Below are positions 28,369-37,394 of a DNA stretch of 64,000 bases, piece by piece. The stretch lies in contig NZ_SNYR01000001.1 of assembly GCF_004363175.1 (NCBI RefSeq), forward strand, positions 434,001 to 498,000, given 5' to 3'. Under the pieces are notes generated by a model. It made no database searches and was not told the origin of the DNA. It saw nothing but the letters and a program-made list of their open reading frames with translations. Origin of the DNA: Maritalea mobilis (GTDB lineage: Bacteria; Pseudomonadota; Alphaproteobacteria; Rhizobiales; Devosiaceae). The translations under genes and the position numbers were made by a program. Each line of letters starts with the position of its first letter. Positions within the stretch are counted from its first letter, which is position 1.

Positions 28369-30423
28369 ATGAACGATAGCGACGATCTGTTTTCAGCATT
28401 TGGCGGCGGCGAAGAGCCCAAAAAGACGACCAGCGCCAGCACTGAGAGCACATCTGCGCCTAAAAGCAGTGCGCCACTCCCCAGTGCCTCTAAAGAAGAC
28501 AAATCTTATGGCGCCCAAGACATTGAAGTCTTGGAAGGCTTGGAGCCTGTGCGCCGCCGTCCCGGCATGTATATTGGCGGCACAGACATTAATGCCCTGC
28601 ACCATCTGTTTGCTGAAATCATCGACAACTCGATGGACGAAGCCATTGCCGGCCACGCATCCCGCATTGAAGTGCATTTGGATGCCGAAGGCTATTTGGC
28701 CATTACCGACAATGGTCGCGGTATTCCGGTTGAGGAACACCCGAAGTTCCCCGGTCGCTCTACGCTAGAAATCATTATGACCACGCTGCACGCGGGCGGT
28801 AAGTTTGACTCAAAGGCTTACGAAACCTCCGGCGGTTTGCACGGTGTGGGTGTATCTGTGGTGAACGCCCTTTCTGACGATCTGATCGTAGAAGTCGCCC
28901 GCGACCAAACACTTTATGTGCAAAAGTTCTCGCGCGGCCATGCGGTCACTGGCATTGAGAATATGGGCCAAGTGCGCAATCGGCGCGGCACCACCATCAA
29001 ATTCCACCCTGATGCCCAAATCTTTGGCGACAAAGCGAGGTTCGCGCCCAAGCGCATCTTTGAAATGTCACAAGCCAAGGCCTATCTGTTTGCTGGCGTT
29101 GAAATTCGCTGGTCTTGCGATCCTGAATTGGTTGAAGGCACAGACGTGCCGCCCAAAAAGTCATTGCACTTCCCCAATGGTCTTAAAGACTATGTGGAAC
29201 ACCGCATTGATGGCCGCACGCGCATTGTAGAAGAAATTTTTGCCGGACGCGCAGGCACACCGGGCAAACATGGCGCCGTTGAATGGGCAATCGCCTTCAC
29301 TATCGGCGACAACTTTGTTGCATCTTACTGTAACACCGTGCCAACCCAAGATGGCGGCACTCACGAAGCAGGCTTGCGCGCAGCCATGTTGCGCGGCTTG
29401 AAAGCTTATGCCGAACTAACAGGCAACAAACGCGCGTCAATTCTGACAGCCGAAGACGTGCTGTCAAACTGTTGCGCCGTTCTCTCTGCCTTTATTCGAG
29501 AGCCAGAGTTTGTTGGCCAAACAAAAGACAAACTCTCAACCACTGAAGCGACAAAGATCGTTGAAAACGCCGTGCGCGACTCGTTCGACCATTGGTTGGC
29601 GGCCTCGCCAAACCAATCCAGCAAATTGCTGGAATGGAGCATTGAACGCGCCGAAGAACGTTTGCGCCGCCGTAAAGAAAAAGAAATCGACCGCAAAAGC
29701 GCGACCCGCCGTTTGCGTTTGCCCGGCAAACTTGCCGACTGTTCGCAAGGCGCAGCGCAAGGCGCCGAAATCTTTATCGTTGAGGGTGACTCAGCGGGCG
29801 GCAGCGCCAAGCAAGCACGCAATCGGTCTAACCAGGCCGTGCTGCCCCTTCGCGGCAAAATCCTCAATGTTGCGGGCGCAACCCGCGACAAGGTCACCGC
29901 TAACCAGCAAATCGCAGACATTGCACAGGCGCTAGGTTGCGGCACCCGCGAAAAATATCGCAGCGAAGATTTGCGCTACGACAAAATCATTATCATGACC
30001 GATGCGGACGTGGACGGCGCCCACATTGCTGCTTTGTTGATGACCTTCTTCTTCCAAGAAATGCCGGATCTGGTGCGCGAAGGCCATTTGTTCCTCGCCG
30101 TGCCGCCACTTTATCGCATCACCCAAGGCGCAAAAACTTTGTATGCCAAAGATGATGCCCACAAAGATAAATTGATGGCGGAAGAGTTTACTGGACGTGG
30201 CAAAGTTGAAATCACCCGATTTAAAGGCTTGGGCGAAATGCCGTTCCAGCATCTTAAAGAAACCACAATGAAACCGGGGTCTCGCACCCTCTTGCGCATT
30301 GATGTTGCAAGCCAATTTGATGAGACTAAAGACAGTATCGAACGTCTTATGGGCAACAAACCTGAGCTTCGTTTTCAGTTCATCCAAGAAAACGCAGCCT
30401 TTGTTGACGACCTCGATATTTAG
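28369..30423 (+). CDS. parE: DNA topoisomerase IV subunit B
   Basis: 684 residues. ParE supplies the ATPase of topoisomerase IV, which decatenates daughter chromosomes. After a low-complexity N-terminus (about 45 residues, Ser/Ala-rich), the GHKL ATPase shows EIIDNSMDEAIAG, TDNGRGIPVEEHP and TSGGLHGVGVSVVNALS. The TOPRIM domain shows IVEGDSAGGSAKQARNR and MTDADVDGAHI. The length and the lack of the GyrB-specific insert support ParE over GyrB. The start has a GAGGCGG Shine-Dalgarno. Confidence 0.93.
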   Translation: MNDSDDLFSAFGGGEEPKKTTSASTESTSAPKSSAPLPSASKEDKSYGAQDIEVLEGLEPVRRRPGMYIGGTDINALHHLFAEIIDNSMDEAIAGHASRIEVHLDAEGYLAITDNGRGIPVEEHPKFPGRSTLEIIMTTLHAGGKFDSKAYETSGGLHGVGVSVVNALSDDLIVEVARDQTLYVQKFSRGHAVTGIENMGQVRNRRGTTIKFHPDAQIFGDKARFAPKRIFEMSQAKAYLFAGVEIRWSCDPELVEGTDVPPKKSLHFPNGLKDYVEHRIDGRTRIVEEIFAGRAGTPGKHGAVEWAIAFTIGDNFVASYCNTVPTQDGGTHEAGLRAAMLRGLKAYAELTGNKRASILTAEDVLSNCCAVLSAFIREPEFVGQTKDKLSTTEATKIVENAVRDSFDHWLAASPNQSSKLLEWSIERAEERLRRRKEKEIDRKSATRRLRLPGKLADCSQGAAQGAEIFIVEGDSAGGSAKQARNRSNQAVLPLRGKILNVAGATRDKVTANQQIADIAQALGCGTREKYRSEDLRYDKIIIMTDADVDGAHIAALLMTFFFQEMPDLVREGHLFLAVPPLYRITQGAKTLYAKDDAHKDKLMAEEFTGRGKVEITRFKGLGEMPFQHLKETTMKPGSRTLLRIDVASQFDETKDSIERLMGNKPELRFQFIQENAAFVDDLDI

Positions 30424-30486
30424 GCTTTCCCCTCAATTCATCTTCAGTTCAGCCGGGGTTCGTTAAGAAAGATTCCCAATAACCCA

Positions 30487-30514
30487 TTGACTTAACGGTT
30501 ATTGTCGTTATGGT
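30487..30514 (+). promoter_or_regulatory. possible sigma-70 promoter of the DEAD-box helicase gene
   Basis: TTGACT at 30487-30492 and TATGGT at 30509-30514 are separated by 16 bases; they match the housekeeping consensus at five and four of six positions. It lies about 60 bases upstream of the TTG start. Prediction by eye only. Confidence 0.35.
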
Positions 30515-30576
30515 CTCGTGCGCGGGGCCACTAAACAAAACATGACCAACACAACTGGCTAAGTGGACGTATTTAC

Positions 30577-31953
30577 TTGAGCGAACATTTTTCAAAACTT
30601 GGATTGAGCCAATCCGTTGTTAATGCTGTGTCTGATGCAGGCTACAGCCAACCAACGGATATTCAGCAAAAAGCAATTCCGCATATCTTGGAAAAACGAG
30701 ATATTGTCGGCATTGCACAAACAGGTACAGGCAAAACAGCTTCGTTTGTATTGCCCATGTTGACCCTGCTGGAAAAAGGCCGGGCACGCGCCCGCATGCC
30801 GCGCACATTGATTTTAGAACCAACGCGCGAGCTCGCAGCTCAAGTTCATGAAAACTTTGAGAAATACGGCAAGAACCACAAACTGACCGTGGCCTTGTTG
30901 ATTGGTGGCGTTTCCTTTGAAGAGCAGAATAAAAAGCTGGACCGTGGCGCAGACGTTTTGATCGCGACACCGGGCCGCTTGCTTGACCATTTTGAACGTG
31001 GTCGCCTGTTGATGACAGGTGTGGACATTTTCGTGATCGACGAAGCTGACCGCATGCTAGACATGGGCTTTGTGCCAGACATTGAGCGCATCAGCGCCCT
31101 GTTGCCAAAGCGTCGTCAAACCCTGCTATTCTCCGCAACCATGCCGGATGAAATTGCAAAATTGACCCATAAATTCTTGACCAATCCTGAGCGCGTGGAA
31201 GTGGCACGGCAAAATTCAACTGCCGAAACCATCACCCAAAAAGCGATCAAAGTTGGCTCAAAGCCGTTTGAAAAACGCGCAGCATTGCGCGCGCAAATCA
31301 ATGCGGCAAAAGAACTGAACAACGCCATCATCTTCTGCAATCGCAAACGCGACATCGCCACCCTCACCCGTTCGCTCGAACGGCACGGGTTTAACGCTGG
31401 CGCATTGCATGGGGATATGGACCAGAAAAGCCGCATGGCCACATTGGATGGCTTTAAAGCTGGCACCATCAAAATTTTGGTGGCCAGTGATGTGGCTGCA
31501 CGTGGTTTGGACATTCCTGAAGTGAGCCATGTTTATAACTTCGACGTACCAACACATGCCGAAGATTATGTGCACAGAATCGGTCGTACCGGTCGCGCTG
31601 GCCGTACGGGTGAAGCCGTTAGCCTTGTAACAAAGGCTGATGAGAAATATCTCAGCGCAATCGAAAAGCTGATCGAAAAAACGATTCCAATCGAAAATTT
31701 CGAACAAGAAGAATCAGCACAATCTAATTCTGATAAGTCGAAAAGCGAAAAGCCTCGGCGCAATCGCGGCCAAAAGAAGCAAGCCGCTGAAAACGCCGAA
31801 AAAAATCAGAAAAGCGCCTCGACAGAATCAGAAAAACCATCAAAGAATAACCGCAAAAAGCGTTCTGGAAATGACAACCAGGACCGGGTGCCATTTGGTC
31901 AATCAGATCAGGTGCCTGCCTTCTTGCTAAGGCCTGTTCGACGCGCAAGTTAA
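30577..31953 (+). CDS. DEAD-box RNA helicase (RhlE-like)
   Basis: 458 residues, with a TTG start at 30577 (reading MSEHFSKLGLSQSVV). All helicase motifs are visible: Q motif YSQPTDIQQKAIP, motif I AQTGTGKT, Ia PTRELAAQV, II DEADRMLDMGF, III SAT, V ARGLDIPEVSHV and VI HRIGRTGRAG. The last 75 residues are a basic, Ser/Asn/Lys-rich tail (SEKPRRNRGQKKQ) likely to bind RNA nonspecifically. Proteins of this type remodel ribosomal or structured RNA, often in the cold. Confidence 0.93.
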   Translation: MSEHFSKLGLSQSVVNAVSDAGYSQPTDIQQKAIPHILEKRDIVGIAQTGTGKTASFVLPMLTLLEKGRARARMPRTLILEPTRELAAQVHENFEKYGKNHKLTVALLIGGVSFEEQNKKLDRGADVLIATPGRLLDHFERGRLLMTGVDIFVIDEADRMLDMGFVPDIERISALLPKRRQTLLFSATMPDEIAKLTHKFLTNPERVEVARQNSTAETITQKAIKVGSKPFEKRAALRAQINAAKELNNAIIFCNRKRDIATLTRSLERHGFNAGALHGDMDQKSRMATLDGFKAGTIKILVASDVAARGLDIPEVSHVYNFDVPTHAEDYVHRIGRTGRAGRTGEAVSLVTKADEKYLSAIEKLIEKTIPIENFEQEESAQSNSDKSKSEKPRRNRGQKKQAAENAEKNQKSASTESEKPSKNNRKKRSGNDNQDRVPFGQSDQVPAFLLRPVRRAS

Positions 31954-32015
31954 CGGCGTTTTTAACGCAAAATTTATAGATCGCGCATTACAAACAGGGT
32001 GTGGGTAAATAAGCT

Positions 32016-33131
32016 TTGGGGAAATTGCATCAAATTGCAATTAACGCAAAGTCTGGTTCGGAATTAGATATGCTTGTATCTGAACATGATTATCAGCGTA
32101 CTCTTGAGTACTCTTTTGCCGCTTTGGGCATGCTCAAGCGCGCGAAGATTCCGCCCTACCCGCACTTCTACGAACTTTGTTACACTTACGCATCCGGCAT
32201 TAACGAGCAGCTCAACGAGCGGCTAAACATGCTGTTGGGCGAAGACAACACGCTTTCCATGGAAAATGTGTTGCAAGTCTATCGCGAGTTCTTTGACAAT
32301 CCGTCAGATCTTGAATCACGTTTGACCAGCGTGTCGCAAGAAATGTCATCTAAAATTGACGCGGTTAATCGCGCCATGGATGACGCAATCGACACTGCCG
32401 AAGGTTATTCTGGTTCTTTGGATCAAGCTGAGCAGCAATTGCTTGGTGCGATTGACCAAGAAGCCCTGCGCATCTTGGCAAATAAGCTTTTAGCCGAAAC
32501 CCACAAAATGCAGGAAGCCAACAAAAACCTCGAAGAAAAGCTCAAAGTGTCTAAGCAAGACATTTCCAGCTTGAAACGAGATTTGGACACGGCCCGCCGT
32601 GAAACCATGTTGGATCCGCTGACCAAAATTGCGAACCGCAAAAGCTTTGACCAACGCCTTAAGCAAGTCCTTGAAATCAGCAAGAAAACAGGCACAACCT
32701 TCTGCTTGTTGATGATGGATATCGACCATTTCAAAGCCTTCAACGACAATTATGGCCACCAAACTGGTGACCAAGTTTTGCGTCTTGTGGCCATGACATT
32801 GAAGTCAAATCTGAAAGGTCGCGATCATGCTTCTCGCTTTGGCGGTGAAGAGTTTGCTGCGATTTTGCCAGATACAGATATTCGTGGCGCTCGCTTGATT
32901 GCAGAAAAAATTCGTAAGGCTGTGCACGCCAAAGAATTGCTGAAGCGCTCAACAAACGAAAAGCTGGGCCGCATCACCGTTTCCATCGGTGCCGCGCAAT
33001 ATCGTCACGAAGAATCAATTCCAGAATTGATCGAACGCGCAGACGGTTGCTTGTACACAGCAAAACGCACTGGCCGTAACCGTGTAGTTTGCGAAACTGA
33101 TGATGAGTTCCGCAAACCAAAAGTGGCGTAA
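32016..33131 (+). CDS. GGDEF-domain diguanylate cyclase
   Basis: Up to 371 residues from a TTG at 32016; the ATG at 32070 (MLVSEHDYQRTLEYSFAALG), with a GGA upstream, is an equally good start. The N-terminal half is helical with a coiled coil (about residues 120-200), a cytoplasmic sensor type with PHFYELCYTYASG that recurs in alphaproteobacterial GGDEF proteins. The cyclase domain has DPLTKIANRKSF and the active loop RFGGEEF near residue 276. The inhibitory RxxD site five residues upstream reads KGRD, so product inhibition may be weakened. No EAL domain is present. Confidence 0.9.
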   Translation: MGKLHQIAINAKSGSELDMLVSEHDYQRTLEYSFAALGMLKRAKIPPYPHFYELCYTYASGINEQLNERLNMLLGEDNTLSMENVLQVYREFFDNPSDLESRLTSVSQEMSSKIDAVNRAMDDAIDTAEGYSGSLDQAEQQLLGAIDQEALRILANKLLAETHKMQEANKNLEEKLKVSKQDISSLKRDLDTARRETMLDPLTKIANRKSFDQRLKQVLEISKKTGTTFCLLMMDIDHFKAFNDNYGHQTGDQVLRLVAMTLKSNLKGRDHASRFGGEEFAAILPDTDIRGARLIAEKIRKAVHAKELLKRSTNEKLGRITVSIGAAQYRHEESIPELIERADGCLYTAKRTGRNRVVCETDDEFRKPKVA

Positions 33132-33160
33132 GCCCTTAAAATTTCAAGAAAATTCTAGCG

Positions 33161-33547
33161 CTATTCCGCAGAAGCACGCGCTTCTGCCAAGGCTTTCAAA
33201 TCTGCTGGCTCCAGCATAACGCTTTCGCCACACCCGCATGAACCTGTTTGGTTCGGGTTTTTAAAGGTGAATTCGGACCCAAGAAGCTCTTCCTTAAAGT
33301 CCATTTCCGTGCCCAGCAAAAACATGGTGGCTTTTGGGTCGACAAAAACTTCGACCCCATGCTCGCTCACATGGTCATCGCCAGGCGTTTTTTCTTTCAC
33401 ATAATCAAGGGTGTAGGCCATGCCAGCACAGCCAGCATTTTTCACACCCACGCGCACACCAATCACATCATCATCGCCCGATTGCGCAATAATGCTCTTC
33501 ACCTCGTCGGCGGCGCGCTCTGTGATGCTCATGATTTTTAATGCCAT
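33161..33547 (-). CDS. sufA: iron-sulfur cluster assembly scaffold/carrier SufA
   Basis: 128 residues from the ATG at 33547 (MALKIMSITERAADEV), three bases after the end of sufT. An A-type carrier receives clusters from SufBCD and delivers them to apoproteins. The three conserved cysteines are seen in KNAGCAGMAYTLDY and GSCGCGES. It is the last gene of the suf operon; no terminator was seen after it. Confidence 0.93.
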   Translation of the reverse strand: MALKIMSITERAADEVKSIIAQSGDDDVIGVRVGVKNAGCAGMAYTLDYVKEKTPGDDHVSEHGVEVFVDPKATMFLLGTEMDFKEELLGSEFTFKNPNQTGSCGCGESVMLEPADLKALAEARASAE

Positions 33548-33549
33548 TC

Positions 33550-33945
33550 TTACCACCAATTCAGGGCGACCATCGCCTCTTCTGACATGCGAGATTGATC
33601 CCAAGGCGGATCAAACACCATGTTGACCTTAACATCCTGCACACCTTCAACTGAGGCGACAGCATTTTCAACCCAGATGGGCATTTCGCCAGCAACGGGG
33701 CATCCTGGTGCGGTCAACGTCATATCGATCGTAATGTTCCGATTGTCGTCCAGATCTACTTTATAGATCAATCCGAGCTCATAAATATCGACCGGAATTT
33801 CCGGATCGTAAACTGTTTTCAGCGCACCAACAATATTTTCGGTCAGCTTCTCTAACTCTTCAGGAGAGAGATTCGAGCTCTCAGCAGAAATTGTTGCCGC
33901 GTTTGGGCTGAGCTGTTCTGCTTGTGCCATTTCAGTTTCACTCAT
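33550..33945 (-). CDS. sufT: SUF assembly protein SufT (DUF59/MIP18 family)
   Basis: 131 residues. The DUF59 domain covers about residues 30-131, with the pattern DPEIPVDIYELGLIYKVD and the reactive cysteine in LTAPGCPVAGEMP. SufT helps iron-sulfur cluster maturation under high demand. It sits between sufS and sufA, its usual alphaproteobacterial position. Confidence 0.93.
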   Translation of the reverse strand: MSETEMAQAEQLSPNAATISAESSNLSPEELEKLTENIVGALKTVYDPEIPVDIYELGLIYKVDLDDNRNITIDMTLTAPGCPVAGEMPIWVENAVASVEGVQDVKVNMVFDPPWDQSRMSEEAMVALNWW

Positions 33946-33954
33946 GATCTTCTC

Positions 33955-35172
33955 CTAACCAAAGAATGTTTGCGCCTTGCCAATCGCGGCAACAAGCGCA
34001 TCAACATCATCTTTCCCATTATATAGGGCGAATGAGGCACGACATGTAGAGGTCACGCCAAATCTTTTCAGCAAAGGCTGCGCACAATGGCTGCCGGCCC
34101 GCACCGCAACGCCATAGCGATCTAAAATGGTCGATAAATCATGCGCATGCACATTTTCGATAGCAAAGGAGAAAATCGCCCCTTTGCCCGGCGCATCGCC
34201 AATCAACCGCAAAGCGTTGATTTTCAATAGCTCTTGCCGCGCGTAGTCGCCAATTTCATCTTCATACGCTTTGATCTTATCGCGGCCAATGCTTTCAATA
34301 TAATCGATTGCGGCGCCCAAACCAATGGCTTGCACAATCGGCGGCGTCCCCGCTTCAAACCGATGTGGCGGCTCAGCATAGGTCACATTGTCTTCAAACA
34401 CGTCAGCAATCATTTCGCCGCCGCCCTGAAATGGCCGAGTGTCCAGCAAACGATCATATTTACCGTAAAGCACGCCAATGCCAGTTGGGCCATAAAGCTT
34501 GTGCCCGGTGGCCACATAGAAATCTACGTCCAAATCCTGCACATCAACAGGCAGGTGCACCGCCCCCTGCGAGCCATCCACCATCACCGGAATGTTGCGT
34601 GCGTGGGCAATTTCGGTCACTTTTTTGATGGGCACGATGGTCCCCATCACATTGGACATATGAGTTATGGCCACCATTTTGGTGCGATCGCTGATCGCGG
34701 CCTCAAAATCATCTAGGTCAAAGCTGCCATCTTCAGCCACATCAACCCATTTGATCACCGCACCTTGTCGCTCACGCAGAAAATGCCATGGCACGATATT
34801 GGAATGGTGCTCCATCTTTGTGATGATGATCTCATCACCTTCACCAATCTTTGGCCCCGCAAAGCTTTGTGCCACTAAATTGATCGCTTCAGTGGCAGAC
34901 CGGGTGAACACAATTTCTTCCACCCGCTCAGCATTGAAAAACTTCTGCACCTTTGCCCGCGCATCCTCAAATGCTTCAGTCGCGCGGTTGGACAATGTGT
35001 GTAACCCACGGTGAACATTGGCATATTCGTGCGCATAGGCATGCTGAATGCGCTCAAGCACCTGATTAGGCTTTTGCGCAGATGCACCACTATCCAGATA
35101 AACAAGCCGATGCCCATTCACCTCTTCCTTTAAAATCGGAAAGTCTTCACGAATTTTGCCAAGGTCCAGCAT
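33955..35172 (-). CDS. sufS: cysteine desulfurase SufS (type II)
   Basis: 405 residues from the ATG at 35172 (MLDLGKIREDFPIL), two bases after the sufD stop. It mobilises sulfur from cysteine for the SUF scaffold. The PLP lysine is in VATGHKLYGPTGIG and the catalytic cysteine in AGSHCAQPLLKRFG, the shorter type II active loop. No SufE gene is in the window, so its partner for sulfur transfer (SufE or SufU) must be elsewhere. Confidence 0.95.
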   Translation of the reverse strand: MLDLGKIREDFPILKEEVNGHRLVYLDSGASAQKPNQVLERIQHAYAHEYANVHRGLHTLSNRATEAFEDARAKVQKFFNAERVEEIVFTRSATEAINLVAQSFAGPKIGEGDEIIITKMEHHSNIVPWHFLRERQGAVIKWVDVAEDGSFDLDDFEAAISDRTKMVAITHMSNVMGTIVPIKKVTEIAHARNIPVMVDGSQGAVHLPVDVQDLDVDFYVATGHKLYGPTGIGVLYGKYDRLLDTRPFQGGGEMIADVFEDNVTYAEPPHRFEAGTPPIVQAIGLGAAIDYIESIGRDKIKAYEDEIGDYARQELLKINALRLIGDAPGKGAIFSFAIENVHAHDLSTILDRYGVAVRAGSHCAQPLLKRFGVTSTCRASFALYNGKDDVDALVAAIGKAQTFFG

Positions 35173-35174
35173 AA

Positions 35175-36374
35175 TTACTCCGCTGCCGCCAACCACGCAT
35201 CAACGCGGTTTTCCAATTTGGCGTGCACTTGCTCATTTTCAATTTCGTCGAACAATTCGGCCAAGAAGGCTTTGATCAACATTGATTCAGCGTCCGCACG
35301 CGAAATGCCGCGGCTCATCAAATAGAACAAATGGTTCTCATCCAATTCGCCACAGGTCGCCCCGTGCGCGCACAGCACATCATCAGCAAAAATCTCAAGC
35401 TCTGGCTTCACCAAAACTTCGGCACGCTCTGACAACAGCAAACCTTGGCACATCATCTGCGCATCAGTTTTCTGTGCATCCGGCGCCACAATAATTTTGC
35501 CTTGGAAGATCGCCTTCGCACGATCCCGCACGATAGATTTAAAGCTCTCAGTGCTGGTGGTGTTTGGCACGCCATGGTTCACATTCAATGTGATGTCGCC
35601 ATGCTGTTGGCCAACCAATAGATTCAGCCCGCCAAAGTCCGCATGCGCACCCTCGCCTTTAAAATCGGCTTTAATGTCTGTGCGGCCCAGCTGGAAATTA
35701 GAGTGCGTCACCAATGTCCGCAAATTGGCATCTTCATGCAAATCATAGCGGTTTTGCACGAACTGGCGCGCATATTTTGCATTTTGGTCAAGCTGAATGT
35801 GCAGCAAGTTGCTTTCCGCCGCCACGTCCATCGCAAAGTCAGCAAAGCGCAATCCGCTTTCATTGCTGCCTTCAAATGTCTCGATGATTGCCGCTTCAAC
35901 GCCCTTGGCTGTGCGTACATTCACCTTGCTTGCCGCAACACTGTTGGCGCCATCATGCACTTGTGCAATGTGGATTGGTGTTTCAATTGATTTTGAAATC
36001 ACAATCTCAATTTGGCTCTGCGCAAAACCATCCATCAAATTGATGATTTGATCGTGCCCAACAGTTCTGGCCACGTCAGCAGATTTAATCTCTACACCAT
36101 CAATCGTGTCGGCATGCACCAAAGCACCATTCACCAGCACAATGCGCGAGAAGTCTTCAAACTGTTCGCTTGGCAAACCATCATTTGCTTTTGCCAAATT
36201 TGCTGGCACCTCACGCAACAAAGTGCGCAAGTCGGTATAGTGATATTCTTCAATGCGACGTGTCGGCAAACCATTCGCCGTCAGCGCCGCTTTTGCGTCT
36301 GCAGCACCAGCTGCTTGCAACAAATCCGCAAGCTGGTTTTCTGCATCCGTCAATTTCACAACATGTTGTTCCAT
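35175..36374 (-). CDS. sufD: Fe-S cluster assembly scaffold component SufD
   Basis: 399 residues. SufD pairs with SufB and the ATPase SufC to build clusters. The central parallel beta-helix and C-terminal segment CAHGATCGELDENHLFYLMSRG, typical of SufB/SufD (quoted from HGATCGELDENHLFYLMSRG), are present. The N-terminus is variable, as usual for SufD. It lies 21 bases downstream of sufC. Confidence 0.94.
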   Translation of the reverse strand: MEQHVVKLTDAENQLADLLQAAGAADAKAALTANGLPTRRIEEYHYTDLRTLLREVPANLAKANDGLPSEQFEDFSRIVLVNGALVHADTIDGVEIKSADVARTVGHDQIINLMDGFAQSQIEIVISKSIETPIHIAQVHDGANSVAASKVNVRTAKGVEAAIIETFEGSNESGLRFADFAMDVAAESNLLHIQLDQNAKYARQFVQNRYDLHEDANLRTLVTHSNFQLGRTDIKADFKGEGAHADFGGLNLLVGQQHGDITLNVNHGVPNTTSTESFKSIVRDRAKAIFQGKIIVAPDAQKTDAQMMCQGLLLSERAEVLVKPELEIFADDVLCAHGATCGELDENHLFYLMSRGISRADAESMLIKAFLAELFDEIENEQVHAKLENRVDAWLAAAE

Positions 36375-36395
36375 GAATTTTGCTCCAGCGTTGGA

Positions 36396-37163
36396 TTAAG
36401 CAGCAGTGCCGTCAAATTCGGCATAGCCTTTTTTCTCAAGCTCAAGCGCCAATTCGCGGTCACCGCTTTCCACAACACGACCATCAGAGAACACGTGCAC
36501 ACGATCAGGCACGATATAGTTCAACAAACGCTGATAGTGGGTGATCACAAGCATGGAGCGGTTTGCGTCACGCAAATGGTTCACGCCTTCAGAAACGATC
36601 TTCAACGCATCAATGTCGAGGCCTGAGTCTGTTTCGTCCAACACGCAAAGCGAAGGCTGCATCAATGCCATTTGCAGGATTTCCGCACGCTTCTTCTCAC
36701 CGCCAGAAAAGCCAACATTCAATGGACGCTTCAGCATATCTTGGTTGATTTCCAACTGCGCAGACGCATCTTTAACAAGCTTCATGAATTCAGGAATTTT
36801 CAGTTCATCTTCGCCGCGTGTTTTCCGCTGCGCATTCAAAGCCGCTTTCAAGAATGTCATTGTGGCCACGCCAGGAATTTCAATCGGATATTGGAACGCC
36901 AGGAACAAGCCAGCAGCAGCACGCTCGTCTGCTTCCATTTCCAGCAAGTCTTTGCCCATGAACAAAATTTCGCCTTCGGTGACTTCGTAGCCATCTTTGC
37001 CCGCCAACACATATGAAAGTGTTGATTTGCCAGAGCCGTTACGGCCCATAATCGCGTGCACTTCGCCAGCCGGCAGGGTCAAATCAACCCCTTTCAGGAT
37101 TTGCTTGTCTTCCTCTTCCACTTTCACATGGAGATTTTTGATTTCCAGAATTGGCGTTGTCAT
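36396..37163 (-). CDS. sufC: SUF ATPase SufC
   Basis: 255 residues, an ABC-type ATPase without a transporter. Walker A is [18 protein letters not shown], the signature [18 protein letters not shown], and Walker [25 protein letters not shown] is diagnostic for SufC. It drives conformational change of SufBD. The preceding ORF is the small membrane protein at 37227-37394. Confidence 0.96.
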   Translation of the reverse strand: MTTPILEIKNLHVKVEEEDKQILKGVDLTLPAGEVHAIMGRNGSGKSTLSYVLAGKDGYEVTEGEILFMGKDLLEMEADERAAAGLFLAFQYPIEIPGVATMTFLKAALNAQRKTRGEDELKIPEFMKLVKDASAQLEINQDMLKRPLNVGFSGGEKKRAEILQMALMQPSLCVLDETDSGLDIDALKIVSEGVNHLRDANRSMLVITHYQRLLNYIVPDRVHVFSDGRVVESGDRELALELEKKGYAEFDGTAA

Positions 37164-37226
37164 TTCAGTTCCTCAGTTCTCGCCCCGCAAGTTGGGCGCT
37201 TATGCGTCAATTTCAAAAGGCTTCGC

Positions 37227-37394
37227 TCACCACATATAGGTGATCACCAGCCAAACACTCAGAGCGGCAATTACACCTGCAATCCCGCCAATAATTTTAT
37301 AGCCTTCGGGTTCTTCCGCTTTCACGCGGCCCGCCACCACATAGCCCATGCCAAGCCCGGCAATAATGGCGATGATGATCGTGCTCCAGCCCAT
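37227..37394 (-). CDS. 55-residue membrane protein between sufB and sufC
   Basis: Reads [20 protein letters not shown], then AGRVKAEEPEGYKI, then IGGIAGVIAALSVWLVITYMW. That is two hydrophobic helices (residues 3-22 and 34-54) joined by a short charged loop. Its ATG overlaps the sufB stop by one base (TAATG), so it is translationally coupled. A small ORF at this place is recalled from rhizobial suf operons, but I know of no function. A link between the soluble SUF machinery and the membrane is inference. Confidence 0.78.
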   Translation of the reverse strand: MGWSTIIIAIIAGLGMGYVVAGRVKAEEPEGYKIIGGIAGVIAALSVWLVITYMW

